A DNA stretch of 36,001 nucleotides from contig CALZXH010000018.1 in assembly GCA_945830055.1 (NCBI GenBank), positions 1 through 36,001 on the forward strand. The letters run 5' to 3'. The position numbers and the translations under genes were made by a program. How positions within the stretch are numbered: the stretch's first letter is position 1; every line of letters starts with the position of its first letter. This stretch comes from an uncultured Prevotella sp. (lineage in GTDB: Bacteria > Bacteroidota > Bacteroidia > Bacteroidales > Bacteroidaceae). The notes under the pieces were generated by a model that searched no databases, was not told the origin of the DNA, and saw only the letters and a list, made by a program, of their open reading frames with translations. This document shows positions 7,266 to 16,568 of this stretch, piece after piece.

Positions 7266-8694
7266 AGAGAATCAGTACGGTGATAATCTCCAGACGGCCC
7301 ATCAGCATCAGGAAAGAGCAAATCCATTTCACCGTATCTGGCAATATGCTCCACGACATCACCGGACCAATCTCCGTGCCCAGCGTGGGACCTACATTAC
7401 TTACACAGCTTAGGGCGATGGTGATGGCATTGGTGTGGTCCACCCCCCAGGCAATCATGATGCTTGATGTGATGATGCACATCAATACATATACCGTGCC
7501 GAAAGCCAGCAGGGTACCTATCCTTGAAGGAGCCACTGCCATGCCGTTAATTTTGACGGGTAGCACGGCGCTGGGATGCAGGATATGGCGGAACTCGTTG
7601 CGAAGCACTTTCAGTATCATGGTGATGCGGATGCACTTGAAGCCACCGCTGGTGGAACCTGCGCATGCTCCGGAGAACATGCAACAGCCCAGAATAATCC
7701 ATGTAAGGTGAGGCCACTGTCCGGCATCGTCGTTGAAGAGGCCTGTGGTAGTGATGAACGATACCACCTGGAACAGTGCACTGCGGAAAGCACGCTCCAG
7801 CCCGTAGTCGAGCGAGTGCATCAGCATGCCCATGATGGTAATGGTGGAAATGGTTACTATACCAATATACAGGCGGAATTCGGAGTTGCGGAACAGGTTG
7901 GCGAACTGCGCCTTGAATACCACGGCATAGAGTAGCACGAAATTGATGCCCGAAAGGAACTGGAACAGGATGCTGATGTATTCTATCGCCGGCGAGATGA
8001 AGTAGGCGGCGCTTTCGTTGTGGGGGGCGAAACCGCCGGTGGCGGTGGTGGTCATGGCATAGTTGATACCATCGAACCATTCCATGCCGGCAATGCGGTA
8101 AGCTGCGATACAGGCGAAGGTAAGTGCCAAGTAGATAGACCACAGCCACTTGGCACTGGTGCTGAGGCGCGGGTGCATCTTCGATTTGAACGGTCCTGTC
8201 ACTTCGGCAGAGAATACCTTCATGCTGCCGCCTGTCATGGAGGGCAGGATGGCAATGGTGAAGAACAGGATACCCAAGCCGCCGATCCACTGTGTGATCG
8301 AACGCCAGAACAGGATACCGTGGGGTAGATGCTCCACATCATCCAGTATGGTAGCTCCGGTGGTGGTAAAGCCCGACATGGTTTCAAAATAGGCATCGGT
8401 CACATTGGTGATATAACCGCCGATGAGGAAGGGTAGCATGCCGAAAGCACTGAAGATGAGCCAAGCCACGGTTACCACCAAGTAGGCGTCGCGCCGGCTC
8501 ATGTTGTTGCCTGAGTTTCTGCCGAAGAACTTGAACAGGATGCCTCCGCCGGCAGTGAAGATGGATGAGAGCAGGAAGGGCAAGCTGTCGTCTTCTCCGT
8601 AGCCTACTGAAACGCCCCAGCAGCACATCATGATGATACATTCGAGCAGGAGCAGTTGTCCGATGATTTTCGATACGAGATGATAATTGACCAT
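7237..8694 (-). CDS. trkH: Trk-type K+ uptake protein, membrane subunit
   Basis: A 485-residue polytopic membrane protein of the TrkH/KtrB superfamily, with four M1-P-M2-like repeats. Selectivity-filter-like stretches are visible: SGFTTTGATIL (first pore loop), TTTATGGFAPHN (second), SFITTTGLFND (third) and SCVSNVGPTLG (fourth). It conducts K+ (or Na+-coupled K+) across the inner membrane, gated by TrkA. TrkA is encoded immediately upstream (trkA-trkH gap 37 bp), so they form one leftward transcript with dxs. The start ATG at 8694 opens with a typical MVNYHLVSKIIGQLLLLE helix. Its last 29 bp overlap the convergent DUF4435 gene. Confidence 0.95.
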   Translation of the reverse strand: MVNYHLVSKIIGQLLLLECIIMMCCWGVSVGYGEDDSLPFLLSSIFTAGGGILFKFFGRNSGNNMSRRDAYLVVTVAWLIFSAFGMLPFLIGGYITNVTDAYFETMSGFTTTGATILDDVEHLPHGILFWRSITQWIGGLGILFFTIAILPSMTGGSMKVFSAEVTGPFKSKMHPRLSTSAKWLWSIYLALTFACIAAYRIAGMEWFDGINYAMTTTATGGFAPHNESAAYFISPAIEYISILFQFLSGINFVLLYAVVFKAQFANLFRNSEFRLYIGIVTISTITIMGMLMHSLDYGLERAFRSALFQVVSFITTTGLFNDDAGQWPHLTWIILGCCMFSGACAGSTSGGFKCIRITMILKVLRNEFRHILHPSAVLPVKINGMAVAPSRIGTLLAFGTVYVLMCIITSSIMIAWGVDHTNAITIALSCVSNVGPTLGTEIGPVMSWSILPDTVKWICSFLMLMGRLEIITVLILFSRSYWKEN

Positions 8695-8731
8695 TCTTGT
8701 AATGCCTGTGAATCAATGTTCCTGATACTGT

Positions 8732-10096
8732 TTAGAAGATGCTCCAGCGGTTGGGCTTGAAGAAGCGTTCCACCTTTTTCAAGTTGTGTTCGTGGCAGAA
8801 CACCATTACGCTGTCGCCTGCTTCAATGCGCGAGAGACCGTTGACCAGCATGCCCTGGTTGTCGCGAACCAGTCCGCCGATGGTCACGCCAAAGGGAAGT
8901 CCTAAATCCTTTACGGCGTGCTTGGTGACTGCCGAACCTTTCTCCGCCACAAACTCTGCCACATCTGAATCCACCATCATCAGCGAGCGCAGGTTGCTCA
9001 CGTTGGCATCCAGCATCATCTGGTAGATATGGCTGGCGGCAATTGTCTTCTTGTTGATGATGGTGCCGATATCCAGGCTCTCTGCCATGCTCACATAGTC
9101 CAGATTTTCCACCAGAGCGATGGTTTTCCTCACTCCCATCTTCTTGGCGGTGAGGCAAGCCAGGATATTGGTCTCGGCGTTCTCTGTCAGTGCCACGAAC
9201 GCCTGTGTGTTGTCGATTCCTTCCTCGATGAGCAGGTTGGTGTCGCGCCCGTCGCCATGTATTACGATGGTGTTGGAGTCGCTGAGCAGCGTGTTCAGTT
9301 TCTCGCAGCGCCTTTCGTCTTTCTCAATGATCTTGATGTTCATGTAGTCCGGGGCGGTGAGTGCGGCACGTACGGTAGTCTTTCCGCCTCCCATGATAAT
9401 CACGTTCTTTACGTCAGCATAGTGCTCTTTTCCGCAGATTTTGCGGATGTAGGGTATATATTCCCGTGTGGTCATGAAGTAGGTGAGGTCGCCCACACGC
9501 AGTTCATCGTTACCACCGGGTATCAGGGTGTCGTCTCCTCTCTTTACCGCTACGATGTAGTAGGGGTCTGAGGGCGTACACAGCTGCTTGAGAGGCTGGT
9601 TGAGTATCTCGCAGGTCTCCCTCAGTTTCACTCCCAGCATCACCAGTGCCCCGCCGTGCACGTCCCAGCGCTGTCTCACCCAACTCATCTTGAGTCCGTT
9701 GTTGATGTCGATGGCCGCCAGTACTTCAGGATAGATGAGGGAGTCGATGCCCAGGTTCTTGAAAAAGGATTCCAGTTGCGGGGCAAGGTATTCGTAGTTG
9801 TCGATGCGTGCCACCGTCTTGCGTGCGCCCAGGGCATGAGCCAGAATGCTGGCATTCATGTTGATGCTCTCATCGGGAGTAACTCCGACAAACAGTTCGG
9901 CATTTTCCGCCCCCGCCTCTTTCAGTGTCTTGATGCTGGTTGGCGAGCCTTGCAGTGTCATGATGTCATACTCCGTGTCCAGACCTTCCAGACGGTTCTC
10001 GTCTTCATCCACCAGCACACAGTCCTGATGGTCTCTTGACAGTAGTTTGGCAAGATGGGTGCCTACGGCACCTGCACCGGCAATAATGATTTTCAT
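8732..10096 (-). CDS. trkA: Trk system K+ uptake regulatory subunit
   Basis: A 454-residue cytoplasmic protein with two tandem RCK modules, each an N-terminal Rossmann fold and a C-terminal TrkA_C part. The first nucleotide-binding motif is GAGAVGTHLAKLL (residues 6-18) ending at the acidic VDEDE; the second is IMGGGKTTV (about 232-240) with IIEKDE. It binds NAD(H)/ATP and gates TrkH, encoded 37 bp downstream. It starts 16 bp after dxs ends, so expression is tied to dxs. Length and domain order are normal for TrkA. Confidence 0.95.
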   Translation of the reverse strand: MKIIIAGAGAVGTHLAKLLSRDHQDCVLVDEDENRLEGLDTEYDIMTLQGSPTSIKTLKEAGAENAELFVGVTPDESINMNASILAHALGARKTVARIDNYEYLAPQLESFFKNLGIDSLIYPEVLAAIDINNGLKMSWVRQRWDVHGGALVMLGVKLRETCEILNQPLKQLCTPSDPYYIVAVKRGDDTLIPGGNDELRVGDLTYFMTTREYIPYIRKICGKEHYADVKNVIIMGGGKTTVRAALTAPDYMNIKIIEKDERRCEKLNTLLSDSNTIVIHGDGRDTNLLIEEGIDNTQAFVALTENAETNILACLTAKKMGVRKTIALVENLDYVSMAESLDIGTIINKKTIAASHIYQMMLDANVSNLRSLMMVDSDVAEFVAEKGSAVTKHAVKDLGLPFGVTIGGLVRDNQGMLVNGLSRIEAGDSVMVFCHEHNLKKVERFFKPNRWSIF

Positions 10097-10112
10097 AGGT
10101 GATGGAAATTGG

Positions 10113-12026
10113 TTATGATATATCCCTGGCTGCGGAGCGGATGGCGTTCATAATACCTTCTTGGTCTATTCCCACGATATGCTGCAGCTGTGCCACGGTG
10201 CCGTGCTCAACAAAAGAGTCGGGCAAACCTAAGCGCGTGACGTGAAGCATGTATCCGTGGTCGTTCATCCATTCCATGACAGCCGAGCCCATACCTCCCT
10301 GTCTTACTCCGTCTTCTACAGTAATGAGATGGGTGTGACGGGCAGCGATATGATGCAGTAGTTTCTCGTCGAGCGGTTTCAGGAAGCGCAGGTCATAGTG
10401 GGCTATGCCGGGATGACTGTCTTGCCATTGCTTTTCCACCTCATGGATGGCCTGCAGGGCAGTGTTGCCGATGGGACCGATGGTCACTACAGCCAATTTG
10501 GAAGTCCCTTCCTTGATGCACCTGCCTGTACCTACCTCTATGGCCTCCAGCGGGCATTGCCATTGCGGGCATACACCCTTGCCGCGGGGATAGCGTATCA
10601 CAAACGGTCCCTGATTGTCCTGCTGTGCAGTGAACATCAGCCGTCGCAGTTCGTGCTCGTCCATAGGTGAAGCAATGGTTAGGTTGGGCACCGGGCGCAG
10701 GGCAGCCATGTCGAAGGCTCCGTGATGTGTAGGCCCGTCTTCGCCTACCAGTCCTGCACGGTCCAGGCACAGCACAACGGGCAGGTTGAGCAGTGCCACG
10801 TCGTGAATCAGATTGTCGTAGGCGCGCTGTGCGAAGGCACTGTAAATGTTGCAGAAAGGTATTCTTCCCTCTTTTGCCATACCGCCTGAGAAAGTGAGGG
10901 CATGTCCCTCGGCGATGCCCACGTCAAAAGTACGCTGTGGCATGGCCTCCATCATGATGTTCATGGAGCAACCTGTGGGCATGGCGGGTGTCACTCCCAC
11001 GATGCGTGGGTTCTTTTCCGCCAACTCCAGCAGGGTGTGTCCGAACACATCCTGAAAGCGTGGCGGTTCACCGGTACTGTCGTGTACAAGCCTTTCGCCA
11101 GTGTCAACGTCAAACTTGCCCGGTGCGTGCCACAGGGTGGCTTCCTCTTCGGCAGGGGCATATCCTTTTCCCTTGATGGTGTGCAGGTGCAACAGTTTGG
11201 GGCCCTGCATGTCCTTCAGCTGGTTCAGTATGCGCACCAGTTCTATGATGTTATGCCCGTCAAAGGGTCCGAAATAGCGGATGTCAAGTCCTTCGAAGAT
11301 ATTCTGCTGGTGGCTGATGGCCGATTTCAGCGCATTGCTCAGCCGGATGAAGCCCTTGCGGCGGTCTTCTTCCAGATAGCCCCTGTCGTGCAGCCATTTC
11401 GACACTTTGAAGCGCAGCGCGTTGTAGGTCTTGTTGGTGTTAAGTCTCAGCAGGTATTCCTTCATGCCTCCCACACTGCGGTCGATGCTCATGTTGTTGT
11501 CGTTCAGTATGATGAGCATGTTGTTGGGGGTGGCACACGCGTTGTTCAGTCCCTCAAATGCCAGTCCTCCGCTCATGGCTCCATCGCCTATGACTGCCAC
11601 CACATGCTGGTCGCTCTCGTGCAGAGCCACAGCCATACCCAGAGCAGCCGATATGGAGTTGGAGGCATGACCGCAGGCAAAAGAGTCGTATTCGCTCTCC
11701 TTGGGAGAGGGGAATGGCATGATGCCGTGTAGCTTTCTGTTGGTGCAGAAAGTGTCGCGTCTTCCGGTAAGGATCTTGTGCCCGTAAGCCTGATGCCCTA
11801 CATCCCATACAATGCGGTCGTGGGGAGTGTTGAAAACATAATGCAGAGCTACCGTAATCTCCACCACGCCCAGGCTGGAAGCCAGATGACCGGGATTGAC
11901 CGACAACTCTTTGACGATGTCTTTGCGCAATTCGTCGCAAACTTGCGGAAGCTGCTCTAACTTCAGTTGGCGCAAATCATCGGGATATTTGATATGACTC
12001 AACAAGTCAAAACTATTCTCAAACAT
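10113..12026 (-). CDS. dxs: 1-deoxy-D-xylulose-5-phosphate synthase
   Basis: A 637-residue thiamine-diphosphate enzyme that condenses pyruvate with glyceraldehyde-3-phosphate, the first step of the MEP isoprenoid pathway. Landmarks are [16 protein letters not shown] with the following [15 protein letters not shown], the ThDP/Mg site [17 protein letters not shown] then LNDNNMSID, the catalytic Glu region [15 protein letters not shown], and [21 protein letters not shown]. The ATG at 12026 (MFENSF) is chosen: the longer frame to 12062 runs through the -7 promoter box at 12031-12038. That box sits only four bases from this ATG, so the transcript is expected to be leaderless or nearly so. It heads the dxs-trkA-trkH transcript and is divergent from the helicase gene. 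Confidence 0.97.
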   Translation of the reverse strand: MFENSFDLLSHIKYPDDLRQLKLEQLPQVCDELRKDIVKELSVNPGHLASSLGVVEITVALHYVFNTPHDRIVWDVGHQAYGHKILTGRRDTFCTNRKLHGIMPFPSPKESEYDSFACGHASNSISAALGMAVALHESDQHVVAVIGDGAMSGGLAFEGLNNACATPNNMLIILNDNNMSIDRSVGGMKEYLLRLNTNKTYNALRFKVSKWLHDRGYLEEDRRKGFIRLSNALKSAISHQQNIFEGLDIRYFGPFDGHNIIELVRILNQLKDMQGPKLLHLHTIKGKGYAPAEEEATLWHAPGKFDVDTGERLVHDSTGEPPRFQDVFGHTLLELAEKNPRIVGVTPAMPTGCSMNIMMEAMPQRTFDVGIAEGHALTFSGGMAKEGRIPFCNIYSAFAQRAYDNLIHDVALLNLPVVLCLDRAGLVGEDGPTHHGAFDMAALRPVPNLTIASPMDEHELRRLMFTAQQDNQGPFVIRYPRGKGVCPQWQCPLEAIEVGTGRCIKEGTSKLAVVTIGPIGNTALQAIHEVEKQWQDSHPGIAHYDLRFLKPLDEKLLHHIAARHTHLITVEDGVRQGGMGSAVMEWMNDHGYMLHVTRLGLPDSFVEHGTVAQLQHIVGIDQEGIMNAIRSAARDIS

Positions 12027-12030
12027 ATTG

Positions 12031-12063
12031 CAAAGGTACGTTAAATCATAGACAATACACAAA
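12031..12063 (-). promoter_or_regulatory. dxs promoter
   Basis: The minus strand carries TTTG (12060-12063), a 21-bp spacer and TACCTTTG (12031-12038), a good Bacteroidetes promoter. The -7 box ends four bases before the dxs ATG. Confidence 0.65.
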
Positions 12064-12111
12064 AAATATGAAAAAAATTGAGGCTGCAGGAACTTTCTCG
12101 TTTCTAACCCT

Positions 12112-12119
12112 TACCTTTG
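12112..12119 (+). promoter_or_regulatory. -7 box for the helicase operon
   Basis: TACCTTTG followed by CAGTG and the ATG at 12125. No convincing -33 element. As with the divergent dxs promoter, the box abuts the start codon, implying a very short or absent 5' UTR, and it argues against the in-frame ATG at 12068. Confidence 0.5.
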
Positions 12120-12124
12120 CAGTG

Positions 12125-13591
12125 ATGCTACAGCCAGAGAACCTTGCTTACCGCATAGCGCAAGCTTTCCGCTACGAACCCACATCTTCACAGCAACAGG
12201 CGGTGGATGTGTTCACCCGTTTCATGTGCTCGCCCTCGTCTATGGCGACCATGATACTTCGGGGCAGTGCGGGTACGGGCAAGACCTCGTTGGCGGCTGC
12301 CTTTGTCAAGGCTCTCTCCATGTTGGGTATCAAGCAGGTGCTGCTGGCACCTACAGGCAGGGCTGCCAAGGTGTTTGCCCTTTATTCTGGACATGCCGCC
12401 TATACCATCCACCGTGTCATCTACCGACAGAAGCAGGCCGCCACATTTTCCGCCTTCACGTTGGCGCCCAACAAGGCGAGCAATACATTATTTATGGTGG
12501 ACGAGAGTTCCATGATTTCCAATAACGGATATGCCGATGCCCTCTTCGGGCAGGGACGGTTGCTCGATGATCTGGTGCAGTATGTGTATTCGGGCAACAA
12601 CTGCCGGCTGCTGTTCATTGGTGACAGTGCCCAGTTGCCTCCGGTGGAGCAGGAACAGAGTCCGGCCTTGCAGAGACAGACACTCGAAGAGTATGGTATG
12701 GAGGTGTTTGAGGCTACCCTCAGCGAAGTGCTGCGCCAGAGTCTGCAGTCGGGTATCCTTGTCAACGCTACTGCCATCCGCCAGCTGGTAGAGCATGACG
12801 AGCTGACAGCCTTGCCGCGCATTACCTTCAGAGGTTTTGCCGATATCAGCGTAGTGCGGGGCAACGAACTGATAGAAACACTGGCAAACAGTTATGCACG
12901 GGTGGGGCAGGACGAGACGATAGTGGTGACCCGAAGCAACAAACGGGCAAATATCTATAATCACGGCATCCGTACCCAGGTGCTTGACTGCGAAGAGGAA
13001 ATCTCGTCGGGTGACATGCTGATGGTGGTGAAAAACAATTATTACTGGGCTGCGGCAGAGGGAGTGGAGGAAAATAGTACCGCTCAGAAACTGGCATTCA
13101 TAGCCAACGGTGACAGGGTGAGGGTGAGCAGAGTTCGTAACCACCGCAGGTTTTATGGGTTGAAGTTTGTGGATCTTACACTCATATTCCCTGATTATGA
13201 CGACCGGCAAATCAACTGCACAGCCGTACTTGACTCGCTCACCACAGAGGCGCCGGCACTTACCACCGAGCAGCAACAGATGCTTTACGACGGAGTAATG
13301 GAAGACTATGCCTATATCCCGCTGAAACGAGACAGGATAGAGAAGATAAAGAACGACATCTATTATAATGCCTTGCAGATCAAGTTCGGCTATGCCGTCA
13401 CCTGTCATAAGGCGCAGGGCGGACAATGGGAGCATGTCTATGTGGATCAGGGATATATGACTCCCGAGATGCTTACCCCGTCTTATCTGCATTGGCTGTA
13501 CACCGCATTCACACGCGCTACAGGTCATCTGTATCTGGTCAACTGGAGCGAACAGCAAACCAATGGCGACGTGCATATCATGGGGCAGTGA
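12125..13591 (+). CDS. RecD-like superfamily 1 DNA helicase
   Basis: A 488-residue ATP-dependent helicase of the RecD/AAA_30 type. Motif I is LRGSAGTGKTSLAAAF near residues 44-59, motif II is FMVDESSMI, and motif III is LLFIGDSAQLPPVEQ. The C-terminal UvrD_C_2 part contains FGYAVTCHKAQGGQWEHVYVD (motifs V/VI region) and LYTAFTRAT (motif VI). Stand-alone RecD-like helicases without RecBC partners are common in Bacteroidetes; the physiological role is probably DNA repair or recombination. The start at 12125 (MLQPENLAYR) is chosen because the promoter -7 box lies at 12112-12119; the ATG at 12068 adds a 19-residue hydrophobic piece unlike the family. It is followed by the PPTase gene and rmuC on the same strand. 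Confidence 0.9.
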   Translation: MLQPENLAYRIAQAFRYEPTSSQQQAVDVFTRFMCSPSSMATMILRGSAGTGKTSLAAAFVKALSMLGIKQVLLAPTGRAAKVFALYSGHAAYTIHRVIYRQKQAATFSAFTLAPNKASNTLFMVDESSMISNNGYADALFGQGRLLDDLVQYVYSGNNCRLLFIGDSAQLPPVEQEQSPALQRQTLEEYGMEVFEATLSEVLRQSLQSGILVNATAIRQLVEHDELTALPRITFRGFADISVVRGNELIETLANSYARVGQDETIVVTRSNKRANIYNHGIRTQVLDCEEEISSGDMLMVVKNNYYWAAAEGVEENSTAQKLAFIANGDRVRVSRVRNHRRFYGLKFVDLTLIFPDYDDRQINCTAVLDSLTTEAPALTTEQQQMLYDGVMEDYAYIPLKRDRIEKIKNDIYYNALQIKFGYAVTCHKAQGGQWEHVYVDQGYMTPEMLTPSYLHWLYTAFTRATGHLYLVNWSEQQTNGDVHIMGQ

Positions 13592-13623
13592 ACGGGACAT
13601 GAAAACAACGACAATTAAAGAAG

Positions 13624-14199
13624 ATGCTGTATATTGATACCCATATCAACGATTTTGACCTGCAAGAGGCTCTCTGCAGCGTGACACCCCAGCGCAGGGA
13701 ACAGGCGTTGCGTTACAAGAATGAGCTTGACCAGCGGCTCTCTGTAGCTGCCTATCGGCTGTTGTGCCGGGCGCTTGCTGCGGAATACGGCATCACCGAA
13801 CAGCCTCTGCTGGCATGGCATGAGGGTGGGAAACCTTATCTGCCACACCATCCTAAGCTGCATTTCAGCATCAGCCACTGTAGGGAGGCTGTAGCATGTG
13901 CCGTTTCTGGCACTCCTGTAGGCGTAGATGTGGAGCGTGTGCGTCCTTTCAAGGAATCGCTGGCGCGCTATGTGCTTAATGAGGAGGAACTGCAGCAGGT
14001 GATGCAGTCTCCTGCGCCCGATATGGCTTTCGCCAAACTGTGGACTGTCAAAGAGAGTCTGCTAAAACTTACCGGAGAGGGAATCCGAAGTGACCTGAAG
14101 ACGGTGTTGCAGAGCCACCAGGCTGTTTTTCATACTGTAGTGGGCGGAGGCGGTGCCTTTGTGTGTACCGAGGCGTACCTGCAACAAACTGATGTTTAA
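13624..14199 (+). CDS. 4'-phosphopantetheinyl transferase (Sfp-like)
   Basis: A 191-residue Sfp/AcpT-superfamily enzyme that moves phosphopantetheine from CoA onto a carrier-protein serine. Conserved pieces are LHFSISHCREAVACAV, the Mg-binding VGVDVERVRPF (Asp and Glu), and WTVKESLLKLTGEG. The region between keeps the expected spacing. No carrier protein, fatty-acid, polyketide or peptide synthetase gene is nearby, so it may act on the cell's main acyl carrier protein or a remote cluster. It begins 32 bp after the helicase and precedes rmuC by 35 bp, suggesting one transcript. Confidence 0.92.
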   Translation: MLYIDTHINDFDLQEALCSVTPQRREQALRYKNELDQRLSVAAYRLLCRALAAEYGITEQPLLAWHEGGKPYLPHHPKLHFSISHCREAVACAVSGTPVGVDVERVRPFKESLARYVLNEEELQQVMQSPAPDMAFAKLWTVKESLLKLTGEGIRSDLKTVLQSHQAVFHTVVGGGGAFVCTEAYLQQTDV

Positions 14200-14234
14200 T
14201 GAATGGCTGTTGAAACGTATAAAAGCAGATAAAA

Positions 14235-15635
14235 ATGGAGATACTTTTGTTTATAGGGGGAGTGCTGATAGGGTTGACTGTGGCTGGCATCTTGGTGCAG
14301 CGTATCATGGCGAAACGCATCGGATTGTTGCAACAACAGGTGGAGGCGCGCTTCAAATTGGAGAGCGAACTGGAGGCTGCCAAGGCGCGTCAGGACTTGT
14401 ATGTACAGCAACTGGAGCGGCTGACAGACCAGACCAAGAAGCTGGAAACTGAGAACAGAACCTTACATGCCACTGCCGAGGCATCAGCAAAAGAGGTGGA
14501 GATGCTGAAAGAACAGGCCGCCGAAATGGCACGCATCCGCGACGAGCAGTTTGCCAAGGAAAGCCAGCTGCGCCAGGAACAGTTTAAAGAACAACTGGAA
14601 ACGGCGCGGCAGCAGATGACCAATGTGGCGCGCCAACTGCTGGAACAGAATACAGCCAAACTGAACGAACAGAATGTGGAGGGCATGCAGCATATCACCA
14701 AGCCTCTCAAGGATGCCTTGGAAGAGATGAGGCGCGCCCTTAATGAGAGTGCCAAGGAGCAGGCAGGCCATTCTGCCTCGTTTAGAGAGCAGATAAGACT
14801 GATGGTGGAGAGCAACCGCGAGATAGGCGAGCGTGCTGCCTCCTTGGCCAATGTGCTGAGAAAAGACAACAAGGTGGCAGGCAATATGGGCGAGATTATT
14901 CTTGGCGACCTCCTTGCCAGTCAGGGACTTACCGAAGGAATACATTATGAGGTGCAGGCGCGCCTGCGCGACGAACTCGGTAAGAATATCAAGAATGATG
15001 AAACGGGCAAGGAGATGCAACCCGACGTGATACTGCACTATCCGCAGGGACAGGATGCGGTCATCGATTCCAAGGTGTCGCTGGTGGCATACGAGCGCTA
15101 TGTCAACGCCACCGATGCCGCAGAGAAAGAGCAGTATCTGCAAGAACACCTGCGCAGCGTGCGCAGTCATGTCAACGAATTGGCACGCAAGGACTACAGC
15201 AAGTATATCCGTGCGCCACGTCATGCCATCGATTTCGTCATCATGTTTGTTCCGTTTGAGTCGTCGCTGCAACTGGCACTCGCCAATGATGCCACCCTGT
15301 GGCGTGATGCCTTTGAACGAAAGGTGTTTATATGCGGCGAACAGAACCTGCTGGGCATCCTGCACATCATCCATATCGCATGGGTGCAATATACACAGGC
15401 GGAAAACCAGCAGAAAGTGTTCGGACTGGCAGAACAACTTATCGACCGCTTGGGTGATTTTGCCAAGCGCTATAATGATGTGGGAGAGGCTATCGCCAAG
15501 GTGCAAAAAGCCTATGATTATGCCAACAATAAATTGTCGGTGGGAGCGCAGAGCGTGATGAAAAAAGGCAGGGAACTGGTGGAACTGGGTGCCAAGGAAA
15601 ACCCCAACCGCAAGTTGCCTGTGGCCGATTGCTGA
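14235..15635 (+). CDS. rmuC: RmuC-family DNA recombination protein
   Basis: A 466-residue protein with an N-terminal transmembrane anchor (ILLFIGGVLIGLTVAGILV), a long Gln/Glu/Lys/Ala-rich coiled coil (about residues 25-200), and the RmuC nuclease-like domain at about 210-430, containing NMGEIILGDLLASQGL, QPDVILHYP then AVIDSKVSLVAYERY, and FVIMFVPFESSL. The DVIL...DSKVS part resembles the D-x-K core of the PD-(D/E)XK fold proposed for the family. RmuC limits inversions at short inverted repeats in E. coli. Length is normal. It is the last gene of the helicase-PPTase-rmuC transcript and converges on rsmD. Confidence 0.95.
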   Translation: MEILLFIGGVLIGLTVAGILVQRIMAKRIGLLQQQVEARFKLESELEAAKARQDLYVQQLERLTDQTKKLETENRTLHATAEASAKEVEMLKEQAAEMARIRDEQFAKESQLRQEQFKEQLETARQQMTNVARQLLEQNTAKLNEQNVEGMQHITKPLKDALEEMRRALNESAKEQAGHSASFREQIRLMVESNREIGERAASLANVLRKDNKVAGNMGEIILGDLLASQGLTEGIHYEVQARLRDELGKNIKNDETGKEMQPDVILHYPQGQDAVIDSKVSLVAYERYVNATDAAEKEQYLQEHLRSVRSHVNELARKDYSKYIRAPRHAIDFVIMFVPFESSLQLALANDATLWRDAFERKVFICGEQNLLGILHIIHIAWVQYTQAENQQKVFGLAEQLIDRLGDFAKRYNDVGEAIAKVQKAYDYANNKLSVGAQSVMKKGRELVELGAKENPNRKLPVADC

Positions 15636-15685
15636 AAGAAACAGTAAAGAACAGATGATAAGGATTCTGGCAAGCTGGAGCGGGG

Positions 15686-16216
15686 CTATCTGAAGATGCT
15701 GAAGTTCACGCTGCCATAACTCCTGTGCTCGGCAAAGCGTGGATGGGCAGAGAAATCGTTGTCCTTGCCGTGTTCCAGCACGAAGATGCCGCCTGGTACC
15801 AGCATCTGCTTGTCAAGTACGAGTGTGGGCAGTTCTGCCAGTTCTTTCAACGCGTATGGCGGGTCAGCGAAGATGAAGTCGAACGGTTCCTTGCAGTTCT
15901 TGATGAACCGGAACACGTCAGCACGTAGGGGAAGGCATTTATCAGTGTTCAAGGCACGCAGACACTGGGTGATGAAACGGTGATGGTCGCGGTCGGCCTC
16001 AATGCTGGTTACCTGTCGGCAACCCCTTGACAGCAGTTCCAGCGTGATGCTTCCTGTGCCCGAGAAAAGGTCGAGTGCCTTGCAGTCTTCAAAGTCGATG
16101 TAAGCATTCAGTACGTTGAAGATATTTTCTTTGGCAAAGTCCGTCGTAGGCCTTGCCTTGAAGGTGCGCGGCACTTCAAACCTGCGCCCTTTGTATAGTC
16201 CGGTGATGATTCTCAT
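15686..16216 (-). CDS. rsmD: 16S rRNA (guanine-966 N2)-methyltransferase
   Basis: A 176-residue class I SAM methyltransferase. The N-terminus MRIITGLYKGRR is the hallmark start of RsmD, followed by RPTTDFAKENIFNVL. The SAM site is LDLFSGTGSITLELLSRG with the acidic SIEAD, and the catalytic motif is FIFADPPYAL. It modifies G966 of 16S rRNA. The ATG at 16216 is chosen by family start; an ATG at 16264 just below the -7 box (16273-16280) is possible and would add 16 basic residues. In many Bacteroidetes, as I recall, rsmD lies next to DUF3822 and a RecD-like helicase; here all three occur in the window but rsmD and DUF3822 are separated by about 7 kb. Confidence 0.95.
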   Translation of the reverse strand: MRIITGLYKGRRFEVPRTFKARPTTDFAKENIFNVLNAYIDFEDCKALDLFSGTGSITLELLSRGCRQVTSIEADRDHHRFITQCLRALNTDKCLPLRADVFRFIKNCKEPFDFIFADPPYALKELAELPTLVLDKQMLVPGGIFVLEHGKDNDFSAHPRFAEHRSYGSVNFSIFR

Positions 16217-16272
16217 GTTTCTCTTCTTCTTTTTGTTTGGATTCACGCCATCCGTCTGTTGCATGGACAATG

Positions 16273-16280
16273 CAAAGGTA
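16273..16280 (-). promoter_or_regulatory. -7 box for rsmD
   Basis: The minus strand reads TACCTTTG. The expected start site is close to 16266, giving a leader of about 50 nt before the ATG at 16216. Confidence 0.5.
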
Positions 16281-16428
16281 ATGATTTTCTTTTGAAAAGA
16301 CATCCTTCTCTTGCTTTCAATCTGTTACTTATGCAGTCCTGTGGTGAATAAAGTGAAAGAGAAACGTATGAAAAGTGATAAAATGTAAAAGGAATAATTG
16401 AATTGAACGACAAAAAGCCTGTAATCTA

Positions 16429-16459
16429 TTTGTTTGTATTTGCAAAATGTTTAAATTTG
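16429..16459 (+). promoter_or_regulatory. Promoter of the ATP-grasp/alpha-E/transglutaminase operon
   Basis: TTTG (16429-16432), exactly 19 bp, then TAAATTTG (16452-16459): a textbook Bacteroidetes housekeeping promoter in the 352-bp gap between rsmD and the operon. It predicts a leader of roughly 100 nt. The rest of 16217-16568 holds the rsmD promoter and AT-rich sequence with no gene I can support. Confidence 0.7.
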
Positions 16460-16568
16460 TAGTTGATTTTTATCATTTTGATATTGAGGCGTAATTCTAA
16501 CTGACAAATGGATGGCGGTGGGGCGTCAGCAGGCGTTGCTCCGCTTAAACAACACAAACAAGGAAAAA

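Noticed and set aside
12068..12124. Upstream ATG start for the RecD-like helicase
   Set aside because: The promoter -7 box at 12112-12119 lies inside this extension, and the extra 19 residues do not look like the family.
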